64,000 nucleotides of DNA from Lachnospiraceae bacterium (GCA_902363675.1 CABJAV010000003.1:1-64000), one strand, 5' to 3'; positions 1 to 10,155 are shown, counted from the stretch's first letter. The notes: generated from the letters alone by a model not told the origin. Made by a program: numbers and translations.

Positions 1-618
<618 letters not shown>

Positions 619-887
619 AAAAAGTTTTGTCCTGCCAGAATCAAATCTGGCTTTTAATCAGAAACAATGTCCTGATTTACTGTTTTAAGGTTGCTTCTTT
701 TACAGAAGCGTTCTTGAATGATACAACATTTTTATCAAGCAAAAACGTTGCTTGGTAATGACTCGTTTCACAAATCATTACTTTTCTCAAAATCTTTCAA
801 GGTTTTTCACTGTTCAGTTATCAATGTTCATTTACGCATGTTTTGTTATGCGTTTTTTGTTTTCCGCTCATCGCGGTCAGCTCGATT

Positions 888-916
888 ATATTACCATGAT
901 GTAAGTTTGTTGTCAA
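888..916 (-). promoter_or_regulatory. Promoter of the rRNA operon
   Basis: On the minus strand a perfect -35 TTGACA (911-916) is separated by 17 nt from -10 TAATAT (888-893). It points into the 16S gene about 270 nt downstream. The whole stretch 619-956 (338 nt) holds no gene: it is the rRNA leader with AT-rich sequence and this promoter. A second rRNA promoter may exist but I could not single one out. Confidence 0.75.
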
Positions 917-956
917 CACTTTTTTACATCTTTTTTAAAAAATATTTTCAAGCGAA

Positions 957-1046
957 CGGAGAAGGAGGGATTTGAACCCTCGCGCCGCTATTAACGACCT
1001 GCACCCTTTCCAGGGGTGTCCCTTCGGCCAGCTTGGGTACTTCTCC
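957..1046 (-). tRNA. tRNA-Ser(GGA)
   Basis: The minus strand folds as a class II tRNA with a long variable arm. Acceptor arms GGAGAAG and CTTCTCC pair, the T loop GGTTCAAATCC is present, and the anticodon loop CTGGAAA sits between CACCC and GGGTG, giving anticodon GGA (serine). The discriminator base is G, as usual for serine tRNAs. CCA is not encoded. Confidence 0.95.
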
Positions 1047-1100
1047 AAACAGCTGCTCGAATACGCGAAGTATTGAGTTCTGTGTGCGGCTATACATTAG

Positions 1101-1127
1101 AAAAAGAATTCTTTCGAATTCTTTTTT
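1101..1127 (-). terminator. Possible terminator between the two tRNA-Ser genes
   Basis: A perfect inverted repeat (AAAAAGAATTC, loop TTTC, GAATTCTTTTT) lies downstream of tRNA-Ser(UGA). On the minus strand the second arm ends in a run of T. It could end transcription of the upstream tRNA or act as a processing hairpin. Confidence 0.55.
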
Positions 1128-1146
1128 CGTAAGCGTTACCGCCTAG

Positions 1147-1232
1147 CGGAGAGGATGGGATTCGAACCCATGTGCCCTTGCGGACAAACGGTTTTCAAGA
1201 CCGCCTCGTTATGACCACTTCGATACCTCTCC
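1147..1232 (-). tRNA. tRNA-Ser(TGA)
   Basis: Class II tRNA on the minus strand with paired acceptor arms GGAGAGG and CCTCTCC, T loop GGTTCGAATCC, and anticodon loop CTTGAAA, giving anticodon TGA (serine). Discriminator G. It lies 63 nt downstream of ispD and in the same direction, so it may share transcription with it or have its own promoter. Confidence 0.95.
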
Positions 1233-1295
1233 GTATGTTTTATTTTTGCACTTGAACCAGCGCAAGACATATATTATCATCATTGCCACCTGATG

Positions 1296-2015
1296 TCAAC
1301 CATTATTTTTCTTTTTTTTCAAAAACATTTCTGCAATGGCCAGATCTTCCGGTGTGGTAATCTTAATATTGGCGTAATTTCCAGGAATAATGCGAATTTT
1401 ATGTCCCGTCATGTATTCCACAATCATCGCATCATCTGTGATATTTGGAACAATTTTTTCCTTTTTCTGCTTTGTTTCCAACTGTATATATGCATTGCGC
1501 AGTAATTCTGTCGAAAAGCTCTGAGGGGTCTGCATTGCCCAAAGTGTATCTCGATCCGGAGTGTCCGTTACATACCCTTTTTTGACAATCTTTATGGTAT
1601 CTTTGACTGGTGTTGCAAGAACACAGGCATCCTCCTGCTCCACCATCTGCATGGACTTTTCTATATCTTCTGCGCTAATCATTGGTCTGGCTCCATCATG
1701 AATCAATACATAATCTGCATTCTGTGCTTTTTTTAACCCTTCCAAAACAGAAAGATAACGTTCGGCTCCACCCGGAACAACATCTTTTACTTTTGTGAGA
1801 TGATATTTTTGTACAATATTCTCTGTGCAAAATGCAACGTCTTCTGCCCCTGTCACAAGAATGACATCATCTACCCGGCTCTCTTCAAAAGCTTTTAGGG
1901 CATAATAAATAACCGGATATCCAAGCATATCCATGTATTGTTTCGGGATATCGCTATGCATACGGTTTCCCTTTCCTGCAGATAAAACAATCGCTGTAAA
2001 ATGCTTCTTATTCAT
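1296..2015 (-). CDS. ispD: 2-C-methyl-D-erythritol 4-phosphate cytidylyltransferase
   Basis: IspD transfers CMP to 2-C-methyl-D-erythritol 4-phosphate in the MEP route to isoprenoids, in the cytosol. The 239-residue length is normal for the family. The N-terminus carries the nucleotide-binding signature LSAGKGNRM followed by PKQY at about residues 11-27, and a central HDGARP motif is present, both typical of IspD. Its ATG follows the tsaD stop codon with no gap, so the two are probably translationally coupled, with GGGAG at the end of tsaD as ribosome binding site. The C-terminus ends in a lysine-rich tail. TarI/IspD-like cytidylyltransferases for ribitol phosphate are close relatives; HDGARP and the housekeeping context favour IspD. 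Confidence 0.9.
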   Translation of the reverse strand: MNKKHFTAIVLSAGKGNRMHSDIPKQYMDMLGYPVIYYALKAFEESRVDDVILVTGAEDVAFCTENIVQKYHLTKVKDVVPGGAERYLSVLEGLKKAQNADYVLIHDGARPMISAEDIEKSMQMVEQEDACVLATPVKDTIKIVKKGYVTDTPDRDTLWAMQTPQSFSTELLRNAYIQLETKQKKEKIVPNITDDAMIVEYMTGHKIRIIPGNYANIKITTPEDLAIAEMFLKKKKNNG

Positions 2016-3035
2016 TTATGATTCTCCCAGTTTTAAATTCGGAACAGCGTTTAAGTCCAGACCGGAACGTTTTCCTGCGACAAAATCATAATATGCTGCC
2101 GCACCGATCATCGCTGCATTGTCTGTACACAAAATCGGCGAAGGATGATAAAATGTCACTCCCTCTTCCCTACACATCTGTTCCATAGCAGCACGGATCA
2201 CACCATTGGATGCGACACCACCTGCAATAGCAAATTTGTTCATATGGTACTGACGTATTGCATGACGTGCATGGCCAACCAGTACGTCTGTAACAGACTG
2301 CTGGAAAGAGGCAGCCACATCCGCCTGATTGATCTCTATTCCTTTCATCCGACATCCGTTCAGATAATTCAACACTGCGGACTTCAAGCCACTAAAGCTA
2401 AAATCATATTCTCCATCTGCAATCTTTGCACGTGGAAATGAAATTGCTGCCGGGTTTCCTTCATGAGAAACTTTTTCAATTTTCGGGCCACCCGGATATC
2501 CAAGCCCAATAGCACGGGCAACTTTATCAAAAGCCTCTCCCGCAGCGTCATCTCTCGTGCGTCCAAGAATTTCATACTTTCCATAATCTACCACTTTTAC
2601 CAGGTGCGTATGCCCTCCCGAGACTACAAGGCATAAAAATGGTGGCTCCAAATCCGGATTCTCAATGTAATTCGCGCTGATATGTCCCTCGATATGATGC
2701 ACTCCTACCAGGGGAATATTTTTTGCGTAACTGATTGCTTTTGCTTCTGCGACTCCGACCAAAAGTGCCCCCACCAGACCCGGTCCGTAAGTCACTCCAA
2801 TCGCATCGATATCGTCCAATGTCATACTTGCATCTGCAAGAGCCTGTTCAATTACCTGATTTATTTTTTCAATATGCTTACGGGAAGCGATTTCCGGCAC
2901 CACACCACCATACAATGTGTGCAGCGCAATCTGAGAAGAGATCACATTAGAACGCAAATCTCTTCCATTTACAACGACAGCTGCTGCTGTCTCATCGCAA
3001 GAGCTCTCGATCGCAAGTATTTTTATTTCATCCAT
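2016..3035 (-). CDS. tsaD: tRNA N6-adenosine threonylcarbamoyltransferase TsaD
   Basis: TsaD transfers the threonylcarbamoyl group to A37 of ANN-decoding tRNAs, acting with TsaB and TsaE, which are encoded upstream in the same cluster. The protein has 339 residues, normal for the family. It opens with the ASKHA fold signature [15 protein letters not shown] (residues 8-22), and the metal-binding pair H114/H118 lies in [16 protein letters not shown] and the C-terminal GGVASNG are further family motifs. The gene is followed directly by ispD and preceded by a membrane-anchored protein gene 42 nt upstream. Confidence 0.96.
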   Translation of the reverse strand: MDEIKILAIESSCDETAAAVVVNGRDLRSNVISSQIALHTLYGGVVPEIASRKHIEKINQVIEQALADASMTLDDIDAIGVTYGPGLVGALLVGVAEAKAISYAKNIPLVGVHHIEGHISANYIENPDLEPPFLCLVVSGGHTHLVKVVDYGKYEILGRTRDDAAGEAFDKVARAIGLGYPGGPKIEKVSHEGNPAAISFPRAKIADGEYDFSFSGLKSAVLNYLNGCRMKGIEINQADVAASFQQSVTDVLVGHARHAIRQYHMNKFAIAGGVASNGVIRAAMEQMCREEGVTFYHPSPILCTDNAAMIGAAAYYDFVAGKRSGLDLNAVPNLKLGES

Positions 3036-3077
3036 TTCTATTTCCTTCTTCTTCGCTTGGTTTTTAATATTCTGCCA

Positions 3078-3671
3078 CTATTCTGTAGCATCTTCGTTCG
3101 GATTTTTATCAATCTGATAGTAGGTAAGTATTTTCCAATTTTTATTCTTATCCTTACGCAATACATACATCTGGTATGTCTTCGTAAAACTTTTGTCCTC
3201 TTTTACGAAATATGATGCGGTTACATATGCCAGCTTATCATCATTATTCGGATCTGTTGTATATAACACATCATCGCTGTCACAGACATCCGTCTGACGA
3301 ATCTGTCGGGACCGTTTATCATAATCCGCAATTTCTTTTTTTAAGGACTGTATATATGTCTCTTTTGGATTATTCTTTGCCAACTCGTCGTCGAAAAGAA
3401 GCAGCGCCTGATCAACCAGTGCATCAAATTCTTCGTCGGTATACTCTTTTTCATAATAGCTTGTAATGATCTGGTTATATAGCTTTACCACTGCTCGCGG
3501 TGTCTTCGGATAATTTTTCTCCAGATCACGCGTAGTGATTTTCTGGATTTTCGTCAGATGCGTATCTTCATCTGCCGTTGCATTTGATTTTATTTTCACA
3601 AAGTAAAAACTTCCGCAAATCAGTGCTGCAAACAAAACAGCCAATATTACGATACCTGCTTTTTTCTTCAT
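3078..3671 (-). CDS. Membrane-anchored extracytoplasmic protein of unknown function
   Basis: A 197-residue protein that I do not assign to a characterised family. Residues 5-25 form one hydrophobic segment (signal anchor) preceded by MKKK. The rest is charged and probably outside the membrane. It contains a helical middle (residues about 50-115) and a C-terminal part, with a WKILTYYQID motif, that looks like a small NTF2-like or lipoprotein-type beta domain. It sits 2 nt from the rnz stop codon, so it is in the tsaE-ispD operon. Proteins of this build are common in Lachnospiraceae genomes. No lipobox cysteine is visible after the hydrophobic segment, although a Cys (ICGS) lies inside it. Confidence 0.75.
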   Translation of the reverse strand: MKKKAGIVILAVLFAALICGSFYFVKIKSNATADEDTHLTKIQKITTRDLEKNYPKTPRAVVKLYNQIITSYYEKEYTDEEFDALVDQALLLFDDELAKNNPKETYIQSLKKEIADYDKRSRQIRQTDVCDSDDVLYTTDPNNDDKLAYVTASYFVKEDKSFTKTYQMYVLRKDKNKNWKILTYYQIDKNPNEDATE

Positions 3672-3673
3672 AC

Positions 3674-4585
3674 CTATTCCTCCTGAAATACCAGTTCAAC
3701 GCTTTTTCCGTCTTTTCCGAGATGCGCATTCGGGAAAATTTTCTGCACTTCCGGCAGATATTCCTGCGGACGGACCAGAGACGGTGAAAAATGCGTCAGC
3801 CATAATTCCTGTACATTTGCACGTTTTGCCATGTCTGCTGCTTCATAAAAAGTCATATGTTTATATTGCTTTGCCTTGGCAAGTTTTTCTTTTTCGGCAT
3901 ACATGCCTTCACAAATAAATAAATCCGAGTCTTTTGCTGCCTCCACAATGCTGTCCAATGGTCTTGTATCGGTACAGTATGTGACTTTTAATCCTTTCCG
4001 GGGTGCCCCAAGCACCATCTGCGGTGTATAAGTAATTCCATCCTGTTCAATGATCTCGCCTTTTTGCAGACGGCTCCACAATTTCATCGGAACATCCTGC
4101 TCTTTCGCACGCTCCACGGAAAATTTACCCGCGCGGTGTATTTCTACCGAATATCCATAGCAGACTACTTTATGTTGAACACGAAATGCATGAATTTCGT
4201 ATCCATTCATCTCAATCACTTCGTTCGGTTCTTTTAATTCCCGGCATATAATTTCAAAAGGGAGTTCCGGTGCGATCGTGCGCAAAGCCTCTACAACCCG
4301 GGTCAGTCCCTTGGGGCCGATAATCGTCAACGGCTCTGTTCTGTCCGCATTTCCCATTGTAAGAAGCAATCCCGGAAGCCCGCTGATATGGTCTGCATGA
4401 AAATGTGTCACGCACAATATATCAATCGGTTTAAAACTAAGTCCGGCCTCTTTGATTGCAATCTGCGTTCCTTCTCCGCTGTCAATCAAAAGACTGCTGC
4501 CATTATATCGTAGCATAAGTGATGTCAGCCACCGGTTCGGCAGCGGCATCATGCCTGCTGTTCCTAACAAACAAACATCTAACAT
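3674..4585 (-). CDS. rnz: Ribonuclease Z (tRNA 3' endonuclease)
   Basis: RNase Z cuts the 3' trailer of tRNA precursors; this suits a genome whose tRNAs here lack encoded CCA. It is a metallo-beta-lactamase fold protein of 303 residues. The zinc motif THFHADH gives H61, H63, D65 and H66. Other ligands are likely in VVCYG, TYCTDTRP and the C-terminal LTHFSPS motif, where the conserved histidine is seen. An exosite-like insert rich in basic residues is not obvious, but the length matches the short bacterial form. It lies in the tRNA-modification operon downstream of rimI, 31 nt away. Confidence 0.94.
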   Translation of the reverse strand: MLDVCLLGTAGMMPLPNRWLTSLMLRYNGSSLLIDSGEGTQIAIKEAGLSFKPIDILCVTHFHADHISGLPGLLLTMGNADRTEPLTIIGPKGLTRVVEALRTIAPELPFEIICRELKEPNEVIEMNGYEIHAFRVQHKVVCYGYSVEIHRAGKFSVERAKEQDVPMKLWSRLQKGEIIEQDGITYTPQMVLGAPRKGLKVTYCTDTRPLDSIVEAAKDSDLFICEGMYAEKEKLAKAKQYKHMTFYEAADMAKRANVQELWLTHFSPSLVRPQEYLPEVQKIFPNAHLGKDGKSVELVFQEE

Positions 4586-4616
4586 AAATTTTTCTTCCTA
4601 TTCTTTTTCTTATCCA

Positions 4617-5048
4617 TTATCCGTTCCATTCCATAATATCTGCATCTTCCTTAGGAAACTGATAAAAGTTTTTTCGAACGCCCAGTTTCACAAAGCCTTT
4701 GTGTTCATATAAACAAATTGCAGGCATATTCCCGGAACGTACTTCCAGAACAATACGATTCACACCATGTTCCAGACTCCATTGCTGCATCTGTTCCACC
4801 AATGCACTTCCAATTTTCCGGTCACGATATTCCGGTTTTACTGCTACATTCGTGATTTCTCCTTCTGGAACGGTAACGTACATTCCAACATAGCCTAAAA
4901 TCTGCTTTGCTTCCTCTGCGACAAGGAAAAAAGCAGAATGATCCAGCGCATCGATAAAGCCCTGTGTGCTCCACGGCTGAGAAAAACATTCTTTTTCAAT
5001 TTGCGCAACTTCTGTCGCGTCTTCTTTTGTCATCTGTCGTATGATCAT
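4617..5048 (-). CDS. rimI: Ribosomal protein bS18-alanine N-acetyltransferase RimI
   Basis: A 143-residue GNAT acetyltransferase. The acetyl-CoA binding pocket is seen in VAVKPEYRDRKIGSALVEQM (about residues 68-87), followed by LEVRSGNMPAICLYEHKGF, the RimI-type C-terminal motif. Its start overlaps the tsaB stop by 4 nt (ATGA), so translation is coupled. The tsaE-tsaB-rimI order is widespread in Firmicutes. The expected role is acetylation of the N-terminal alanine of ribosomal protein S18 or related substrates. Confidence 0.92.
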   Translation of the reverse strand: MIIRQMTKEDATEVAQIEKECFSQPWSTQGFIDALDHSAFFLVAEEAKQILGYVGMYVTVPEGEITNVAVKPEYRDRKIGSALVEQMQQWSLEHGVNRIVLEVRSGNMPAICLYEHKGFVKLGVRKNFYQFPKEDADIMEWNG

Positions 5049-5758
5049 ATACGAAAATCTCTTTCCTTTTCCTTGCGTTCGCGCTCTGCCTGTGACATGC
5101 GCAGATATTCCGGCTTGTGATCTGCCGCATCTTCTGCTTTGCCCTGTGCATAAAGAATTGCGCCAAGTACAGCCACACTGGCTCCGCGCTGTTTGTTACA
5201 ATGCGCCGGTGCAAAAGAAAATGGTACTTTGAGGTTCTCCTCGATATATTCCCGGAATACCGGCACACCATCGCCGAGAAATGTAACCGCTTCGCCCATC
5301 TCATTTATTTTTTCTATGATTTCCTGTATGCCAACAACACACTGTGGGAGCACAGTGTCCATAGTTCCATCCGTAAACTTGTACAGCCCTGTGTAGGTCT
5401 GCTGTCTGCGTGCATCCATAAGCGGGCAAACCAGAGACGGACTATTCCACAAATTGTACGCCAGCGCGTCTACAGTCGGCACAGAAACTATCTTCTTATG
5501 CAAAGCAAGCGCCAGTCCTTTTGCAGTAGCTGAACCGATACGCAGTCCGGTAAAGGATCCCGGTCCCGCTGAAACTGCAATTACATCCACAGTATTCAGA
5601 TCCAGCTCAATCATTTTTGCCACTTCATCCAACATCGGAAGCAATGTCTGGGAATGTGTTTTCTTATAATTAATCGTATATTCTCCAAGTAAATTGTCAT
5701 CTTCAACAACAGCTACACTGGCAACAAGCCCTGAACTGTCCAATGCAAGTATTTTCAT
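5045..5758 (-). CDS. tsaB: tRNA threonylcarbamoyladenosine biosynthesis protein TsaB
   Basis: TsaB is the inactive ASKHA paralogue that pairs with TsaD and TsaE in t6A synthesis. The 237-residue protein begins MKILALDSSG, and KKTHSQTLLPM and SAGPGSFTGLRIG (about residues 31-75) are the classic TsaB signatures. It starts 19 nt after the tsaE stop and overlaps rimI by 4 nt. The last 30 residues are unusually charged (SQAERERKEKERDF) and extend past the normal fold. Confidence 0.95.
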   Translation of the reverse strand: MKILALDSSGLVASVAVVEDDNLLGEYTINYKKTHSQTLLPMLDEVAKMIELDLNTVDVIAVSAGPGSFTGLRIGSATAKGLALALHKKIVSVPTVDALAYNLWNSPSLVCPLMDARRQQTYTGLYKFTDGTMDTVLPQCVVGIQEIIEKINEMGEAVTFLGDGVPVFREYIEENLKVPFSFAPAHCNKQRGASVAVLGAILYAQGKAEDAADHKPEYLRMSQAERERKEKERDFRI

Positions 5759-5777
5759 TTTCTAGCCTCTTTCTTCC

Positions 5778-6224
5778 TTACTTGTCGCAAATGGTAATTT
5801 TGCGATAGTCAAATCCTTTTTCCAAATCCTTTTCGATCGTGATTTCTTTGCGATGTTCCGGCAAAATCTCTTCTATGAGGTTGGACCACTCGATCATGCA
5901 TAATCCATCCCCGTAAAAATAATCTTCGTACCCGATCTCATCCATCTCTTCAATGTCTCCGATACGATACACATCAAAATGATAGAACGGCATACGCCCC
6001 TCTTCATATACCTGCACAATCGTAAACGTCGGACTGCAGATGGGTTCTGTGATATCAAGTCCATGCGCAATGCCCTGTGTCAGAACCGTTTTGCCTACGC
6101 CGAGATCTCCTACCAGGGTATAGACATCTCCCGGCTTTGCCTTGCGTCCAAGTTCTTCTCCGAGTGCAAGCGTCTCCTCCGCAGAATAGGTTTCTATACA
6201 AATTTCAGTTTTCTTTTCTTCCAT
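5778..6224 (-). CDS. tsaE: tRNA threonylcarbamoyladenosine biosynthesis ATPase TsaE
   Basis: TsaE is the ATPase that recycles the TsaB-TsaD complex. The 148-residue protein has a Walker A motif GDLGVGKT at residues 39-46, then SPTFTIVQVY, then FDVYRI, and a C-terminal GLCMIEWSN motif, all standard for the family. It is the second gene of the cluster, 15 nt after the YcxB-like gene. Confidence 0.95.
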   Translation of the reverse strand: MEEKKTEICIETYSAEETLALGEELGRKAKPGDVYTLVGDLGVGKTVLTQGIAHGLDITEPICSPTFTIVQVYEEGRMPFYHFDVYRIGDIEEMDEIGYEDYFYGDGLCMIEWSNLIEEILPEHRKEITIEKDLEKGFDYRKITICDK

Positions 6225-6239
6225 TTTATTTCCTCAACT

Positions 6240-6740
6240 TTATTTTTTCAATTTTAAACGGAATTTTTCCAGTTTCTTTTCTGCGATTCTGCAAAACATA
6301 TCATACTGCTCTCCGATCTGTGTTCTCGGGATAATATAAGCATTGACACGATTGCTGTATATAAGAACCTGTTTGTCGTTTGATACAATCTTGTATACCG
6401 CATCCCATGGCAGTTCTCCGGATTCCTCGCCCTGTGTTACACGAATGCATTCTTCACTCACTTCATAGTGAAGTGTTCCTGCAAGCACCGCATTCGTTTT
6501 TATGGTTGCATTTGCCCTCATCCAGAGAGATCCCGGCACATAAACGAGAAACAAAATTCCCACTCCGATATATAAAATTGTGTACATTGTATCTGCATGT
6601 CCGAATGTAATCCCTGCCATTACAAAAGCAAGTATTCCAAGAATAATGGAAATCCACCCCTGTAATCCGGTGTAAGTCTGATACATATTAAAGCGAAACA
6701 AATCCTTTGCTTCGAGTTTGATATCAAATGCTGTGTTCAT
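6240..6740 (-). CDS. YcxB-like membrane protein
   Basis: A 166-residue protein with an N-terminal FDIKLEAKDLFRFNMY stretch, two adjacent transmembrane helices at about residues 28-72, and a C-terminal cytosolic beta-rich part with the ...GELPWDAVYKIV... motif seen in YcxB-like proteins. The function of that family is not known. The gene leads the tsaE operon, with a 15-nt gap to tsaE. A run of lysines ends the protein. Confidence 0.7.
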   Translation of the reverse strand: MNTAFDIKLEAKDLFRFNMYQTYTGLQGWISIILGILAFVMAGITFGHADTMYTILYIGVGILFLVYVPGSLWMRANATIKTNAVLAGTLHYEVSEECIRVTQGEESGELPWDAVYKIVSNDKQVLIYSNRVNAYIIPRTQIGEQYDMFCRIAEKKLEKFRLKLKK

Positions 6741-6909
6741 TGTATTCTCCTGCTTTTTATCGCTTTTTTGTGTTCATTATAACAGTTCTCTCATTAAATG
6801 AAAAGACCGGAAAATAGAACGCGCATCCCACATACCCTTCTCATTCTGGACAGAATATCTGAAATGGATACATGCGATGCGCACATAAGTTGTAGTAGCA
6901 GTTATTCAA

Positions 6910-7566
6910 TTAGCGGTTGGCTCTTCCCTTAAGCACAAGAGAAATTGGTTTATAAAATACCATACAGATTGCAACGGAAATTAATCCTTTTACAATTGTA
7001 AATGGAAGGTTAAAGCAAACCAGACACTGTAAAATGGACTTCATAGCCGGAATAATTGCCTGATATGCACCAAGAATTACTTCCTCCGGCATTGCCACTT
7101 TGTAATATACCGGATATACAATAAAATAGTTGGATGCGACACTGAATACACCCATGAAGATGGCCCCGACTACACCACCAAGCAGACCGCCCATCTTTGT
7201 CTTCTTAAAATGATAGATCAATCCGGCCGGAATCACAAATGCACATCCTAAAATGAAGTTGGAAAGTTCTCCTACAAACATACTCTTTGAAACCATCAGG
7301 TGTAACAAATTCTTGATCAGACAGATAATCACACCGCTGACCGGGCCAAATGCGAAGGTTCCAATCAATGCCGGCAGATCAGAGAAATCAAATTTAATGA
7401 AATCCGGCATGATCATCGGAAGTGGAATCTCCAGATACATTAAAATAAATGCGATTGCGGAAAGCATCGCTGTCATCGTCGTGAAGCGCACTCCATAATT
7501 CATTTTCTTTCCGGTGCCTGCATTGTTTGTCATGTTTTTCATTACTGCGTTTGTTTCGTTACTCAT
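6910..7566 (-). CDS. ribU: ECF transporter riboflavin-binding S component RibU
   Basis: RibU is the membrane substrate-binding subunit of the energy-coupling-factor riboflavin importer; it works with EcfA/A'/T subunits encoded elsewhere. The 218-residue protein has about six hydrophobic segments. The RibU-type patch PDFIKFDFSDLPALIG lies at about residues 54-69, and LYLEIPLP-like residues precede it. The start was set at the ATG at 7566 because AGGAG lies 7 nt before it; an upstream ATG (7572) lies too close to that site. It stands alone downstream of an FMN riboswitch and terminator, which confirms the vitamin B2 link. Confidence 0.9.
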   Translation of the reverse strand: MSNETNAVMKNMTNNAGTGKKMNYGVRFTTMTAMLSAIAFILMYLEIPLPMIMPDFIKFDFSDLPALIGTFAFGPVSGVIICLIKNLLHLMVSKSMFVGELSNFILGCAFVIPAGLIYHFKKTKMGGLLGGVVGAIFMGVFSVASNYFIVYPVYYKVAMPEEVILGAYQAIIPAMKSILQCLVCFNLPFTIVKGLISVAICMVFYKPISLVLKGRANR

Positions 7567-7648
7567 GCCCATTCTCCTTTACATGTTAATGTTATTCAAG
7601 GAATCCCAGGAGAAATTTATTTCCAGGCATAACGATTGTCTGAAAATA

Positions 7649-7676
7649 AAAGCCCCGATCAACTGACCGGGGCTTT
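7649..7676 (-). terminator. Riboswitch-linked terminator upstream of ribU
   Basis: Perfect 9-bp inverted repeat AAAGCCCCG / CGGGGCTTT with a 10-nt loop, followed on the minus strand by TTTTATTTTC. It lies between the FMN aptamer and ribU, so it is the expression platform: FMN binding should favour this terminator. Confidence 0.88.
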
Positions 7677-7736
7677 GCTACACATATATCCTTGTCCTGC
7701 AGATATATTTCTGCGACAGGCAATACATGATAATTT

Positions 7737-7866
7737 CTTCTCTCATCCAGACTATACTGTCGGTTCCGGAGTTCCACCGGATCGGCTGCAAACTGCAGTT
7801 CACGGACTATAACCGTCGGTCGGGAATCAACAATGAATGCTCTCCATTGTCTCACCCTGCCCCGAA
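7737..7866 (-). ncRNA. FMN riboswitch (RFN element)
   Basis: The minus strand carries the RFN consensus blocks in order: GGGGCAGGGTGA at the 5' side, a TTCCCGACCGACGGTTATAGTCCG block, a GGTGGAACTCC block, and ACCGACAGTATAGTCTGGATGAGAGAAG at the 3' end (given in parts). These are the strongly conserved FMN-binding junctions. It precedes a terminator and ribU. Confidence 0.96.
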
Positions 7867-7928
7867 GAATTCCTATTCATTTCTACTGCTATTGTATGCA
7901 CATGGGCCGTATCTGTCAACCCATTTTT

Positions 7929-10070
7929 CTACATTTTCATGGTAAGCTGGATTCTCTGCTTTTTGAGATCCACACTCAGCACCTTTACTTCAACAATATC
8001 ACCGACACTGACAACTTCCAGCGGATGCTTGATGTAGCGGTCACACATCTGTGAAATATGTACGAGTCCATCCTGGTGGACACCGATATCTACAAAGGCA
8101 CCAAAATCAATAACATTACGCACCGTTCCCTTGAGCACCATGCCCGGTGTAAGGTCTTTCATCTCCAATACATCGCTGCGCAAAATCGGCTTTGGCATGT
8201 CGTCTCGCGGATCACGCGCCGGCTTTTCCAGTTCCTTTACAATATCGCGCAATGTAAGTTCTCCAATCTCCAATTCTTCCGCAAGCTTTTTGTAATCGCG
8301 GATTTTCTTAGAGATTCCAACTACATTTCTGTTCTTGACGTCTTCGAGTGTATAGCCCATTTTTTCCAGCAATGCTTTCGTTGCGGCATAAGACTCCGGA
8401 TGTACGCCGGTTGCATCCAACGGATTTTTTCCATCGCTGATCCGCATAAATCCGGCACTCTGCTCGTACGCCTTCGGTCCGAGTTTTGCCACTTTCAAAA
8501 GCTGGGAACGGGCGGTAAATGCACCATTCTCTTCTCGATACGTCACGATATTTTTTGCAATTGCCTTGCTGATTCCGGAAATATATTCCAAAAGAGAAGC
8601 GGATGCCGTATTCAAATCCACACCGACACGGTTTACACAATCTTCCACGACACCAGACAGGGCTTCGCTCAATTTCTTCTGGTTCATATCATGCTGATAC
8701 TGACCGACACCGATTGATTTCGGATCGATTTTTACCAGTTCTGCAAGCGGATCCTGTAGACGGCGTGCCATTGATGTCGCACTTCTTTGTCCCACATCGA
8801 AATTTGGAAATTCTTCTGTTGCCAGCTTACTTGCCGAGTATACGGATGCACCGGCTTCATTTACAATGATGTACTGCACCTGTACCGGAATTTCTTTTAA
8901 CAGCTGCACAATGATCTGCTCGGACTCTCTGGAGGCCGTGCCATTGCCCAGTGAAATCAGCGTGATGTGATATTTGGAAATCAGTTTTTTCAATACGGCT
9001 TTTGCTTCTTCCACTTTGTTCTGCGGTGCTGTCGGATAAATCACGGTCGTATCCAGTACTTTTCCTGTCTCATCCACTACCGCAAGCTTACATCCGGTAC
9101 GAAATGCCGGGTCCCAGCCAAGCACAACCTGTCCCTTGATTGGAGGCTGCATCAAAAGCTGCTCTAAGTTCTTTCCAAACACTTTGATTGCACCATCTTC
9201 CGCTTTTTCCGATAAATCGTTCCGAATTTCACGTTCAATTGCCGGTGCGATCAGACGGTCATAGGCATCTGCAATTACATCACAAAGAATTGGTGCGGTC
9301 TGCGCCTGGGTATTGGTAATCACCTGTTTTTCCAGATAGCGGATAACATCGTCAACCGGAGCTTCGATACGCACGGTAAGAACTTTTTCTTTTTCCCCAC
9401 GGTTTATGGCAAGTGTGCGATGTCCAGCGGCCTTGGCAAGCGGTTCGTTGTAATCATAGTACATTTCATAGACAGACTCTGCCTCCGGATCTTTTGCCGC
9501 AGACACGAGGGAGCCTTTCTTCATTGTCAGTTCACGGATATGTTTGCGGTAATCGGCATTATCTGAGATAAACTCTGCCAGAATATCCCGGGCTCCGGCC
9601 AACGCCTCCTCCGGTGTTGCCACTTCTTTTTCCGGATCAACATATTTGGCGGCTTCTTCCAAAACCGGTGTCTTCAACATCTGAAGCATCAATATATTTG
9701 CCAGTGGCTCTAAGCCTTTTTCCTTTGCAATCGTTGCTCTGGTACGTCGCTTCGGACGATATGGGCGATACAGATCATCCACTGCGACCTGTGTTTCTGC
9801 TGCAAGAATCTGACTGCGAAGTTCTTCGGTCAGTTTTCCCTGCTCTTCAATGGAAGCCAGAACGGTCTGTTTCTTTTCTTCCAGATTACGCAAATAAACC
9901 AGACGGTCATAAAGATCACGCAACTGCTCATCATTCAATGCGCCCGTTGCCTCCTTACGGTATCTGGCAATAAAAGGGATCGTACATCCCTCATCAATTA
10001 ATTTTACGGCAGCCTCTACCTGATTGGCACGAACCCCAAGCTCTGCTGCTATCTTTTTCATGATATCCAT
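7929..10070 (-). CDS. tex: Tex-family S1 RNA-binding transcription accessory protein
   Basis: A 713-residue Tex/Spt6-like protein. It contains the N-terminal helical region (LGVRANQVEAAVKLIDEG), the YqgF-like RNase H fold domain (VVLGWDPAFRTGCKLAVVD, about residues 318-336), the helix-hairpin-helix region (LNTASASLLEYISGISKAIA) and a C-terminal S1 domain (MVLKGTVRNVIDFGAFVDIG). Tex binds RNA/DNA and affects transcription; its exact role is unsettled. It is transcribed divergently from the DUF4190 gene and is probably monocistronic. Confidence 0.95.
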   Translation of the reverse strand: MDIMKKIAAELGVRANQVEAAVKLIDEGCTIPFIARYRKEATGALNDEQLRDLYDRLVYLRNLEEKKQTVLASIEEQGKLTEELRSQILAAETQVAVDDLYRPYRPKRRTRATIAKEKGLEPLANILMLQMLKTPVLEEAAKYVDPEKEVATPEEALAGARDILAEFISDNADYRKHIRELTMKKGSLVSAAKDPEAESVYEMYYDYNEPLAKAAGHRTLAINRGEKEKVLTVRIEAPVDDVIRYLEKQVITNTQAQTAPILCDVIADAYDRLIAPAIEREIRNDLSEKAEDGAIKVFGKNLEQLLMQPPIKGQVVLGWDPAFRTGCKLAVVDETGKVLDTTVIYPTAPQNKVEEAKAVLKKLISKYHITLISLGNGTASRESEQIIVQLLKEIPVQVQYIIVNEAGASVYSASKLATEEFPNFDVGQRSATSMARRLQDPLAELVKIDPKSIGVGQYQHDMNQKKLSEALSGVVEDCVNRVGVDLNTASASLLEYISGISKAIAKNIVTYREENGAFTARSQLLKVAKLGPKAYEQSAGFMRISDGKNPLDATGVHPESYAATKALLEKMGYTLEDVKNRNVVGISKKIRDYKKLAEELEIGELTLRDIVKELEKPARDPRDDMPKPILRSDVLEMKDLTPGMVLKGTVRNVIDFGAFVDIGVHQDGLVHISQMCDRYIKHPLEVVSVGDIVEVKVLSVDLKKQRIQLTMKM

Positions 10071-10155
10071 AAGATTTTTCCTTTCATGGCATTTTTATCT
10101 TTCCCTATTATATATGAAGTGATAAAATGAAATCAATAAGTTTTGGAGGTAACAC

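Noticed and set aside
7592..7855. 87-codon minus-strand ORF
   Set aside because: It covers the FMN riboswitch and terminator; the RNA signal explains the conservation.
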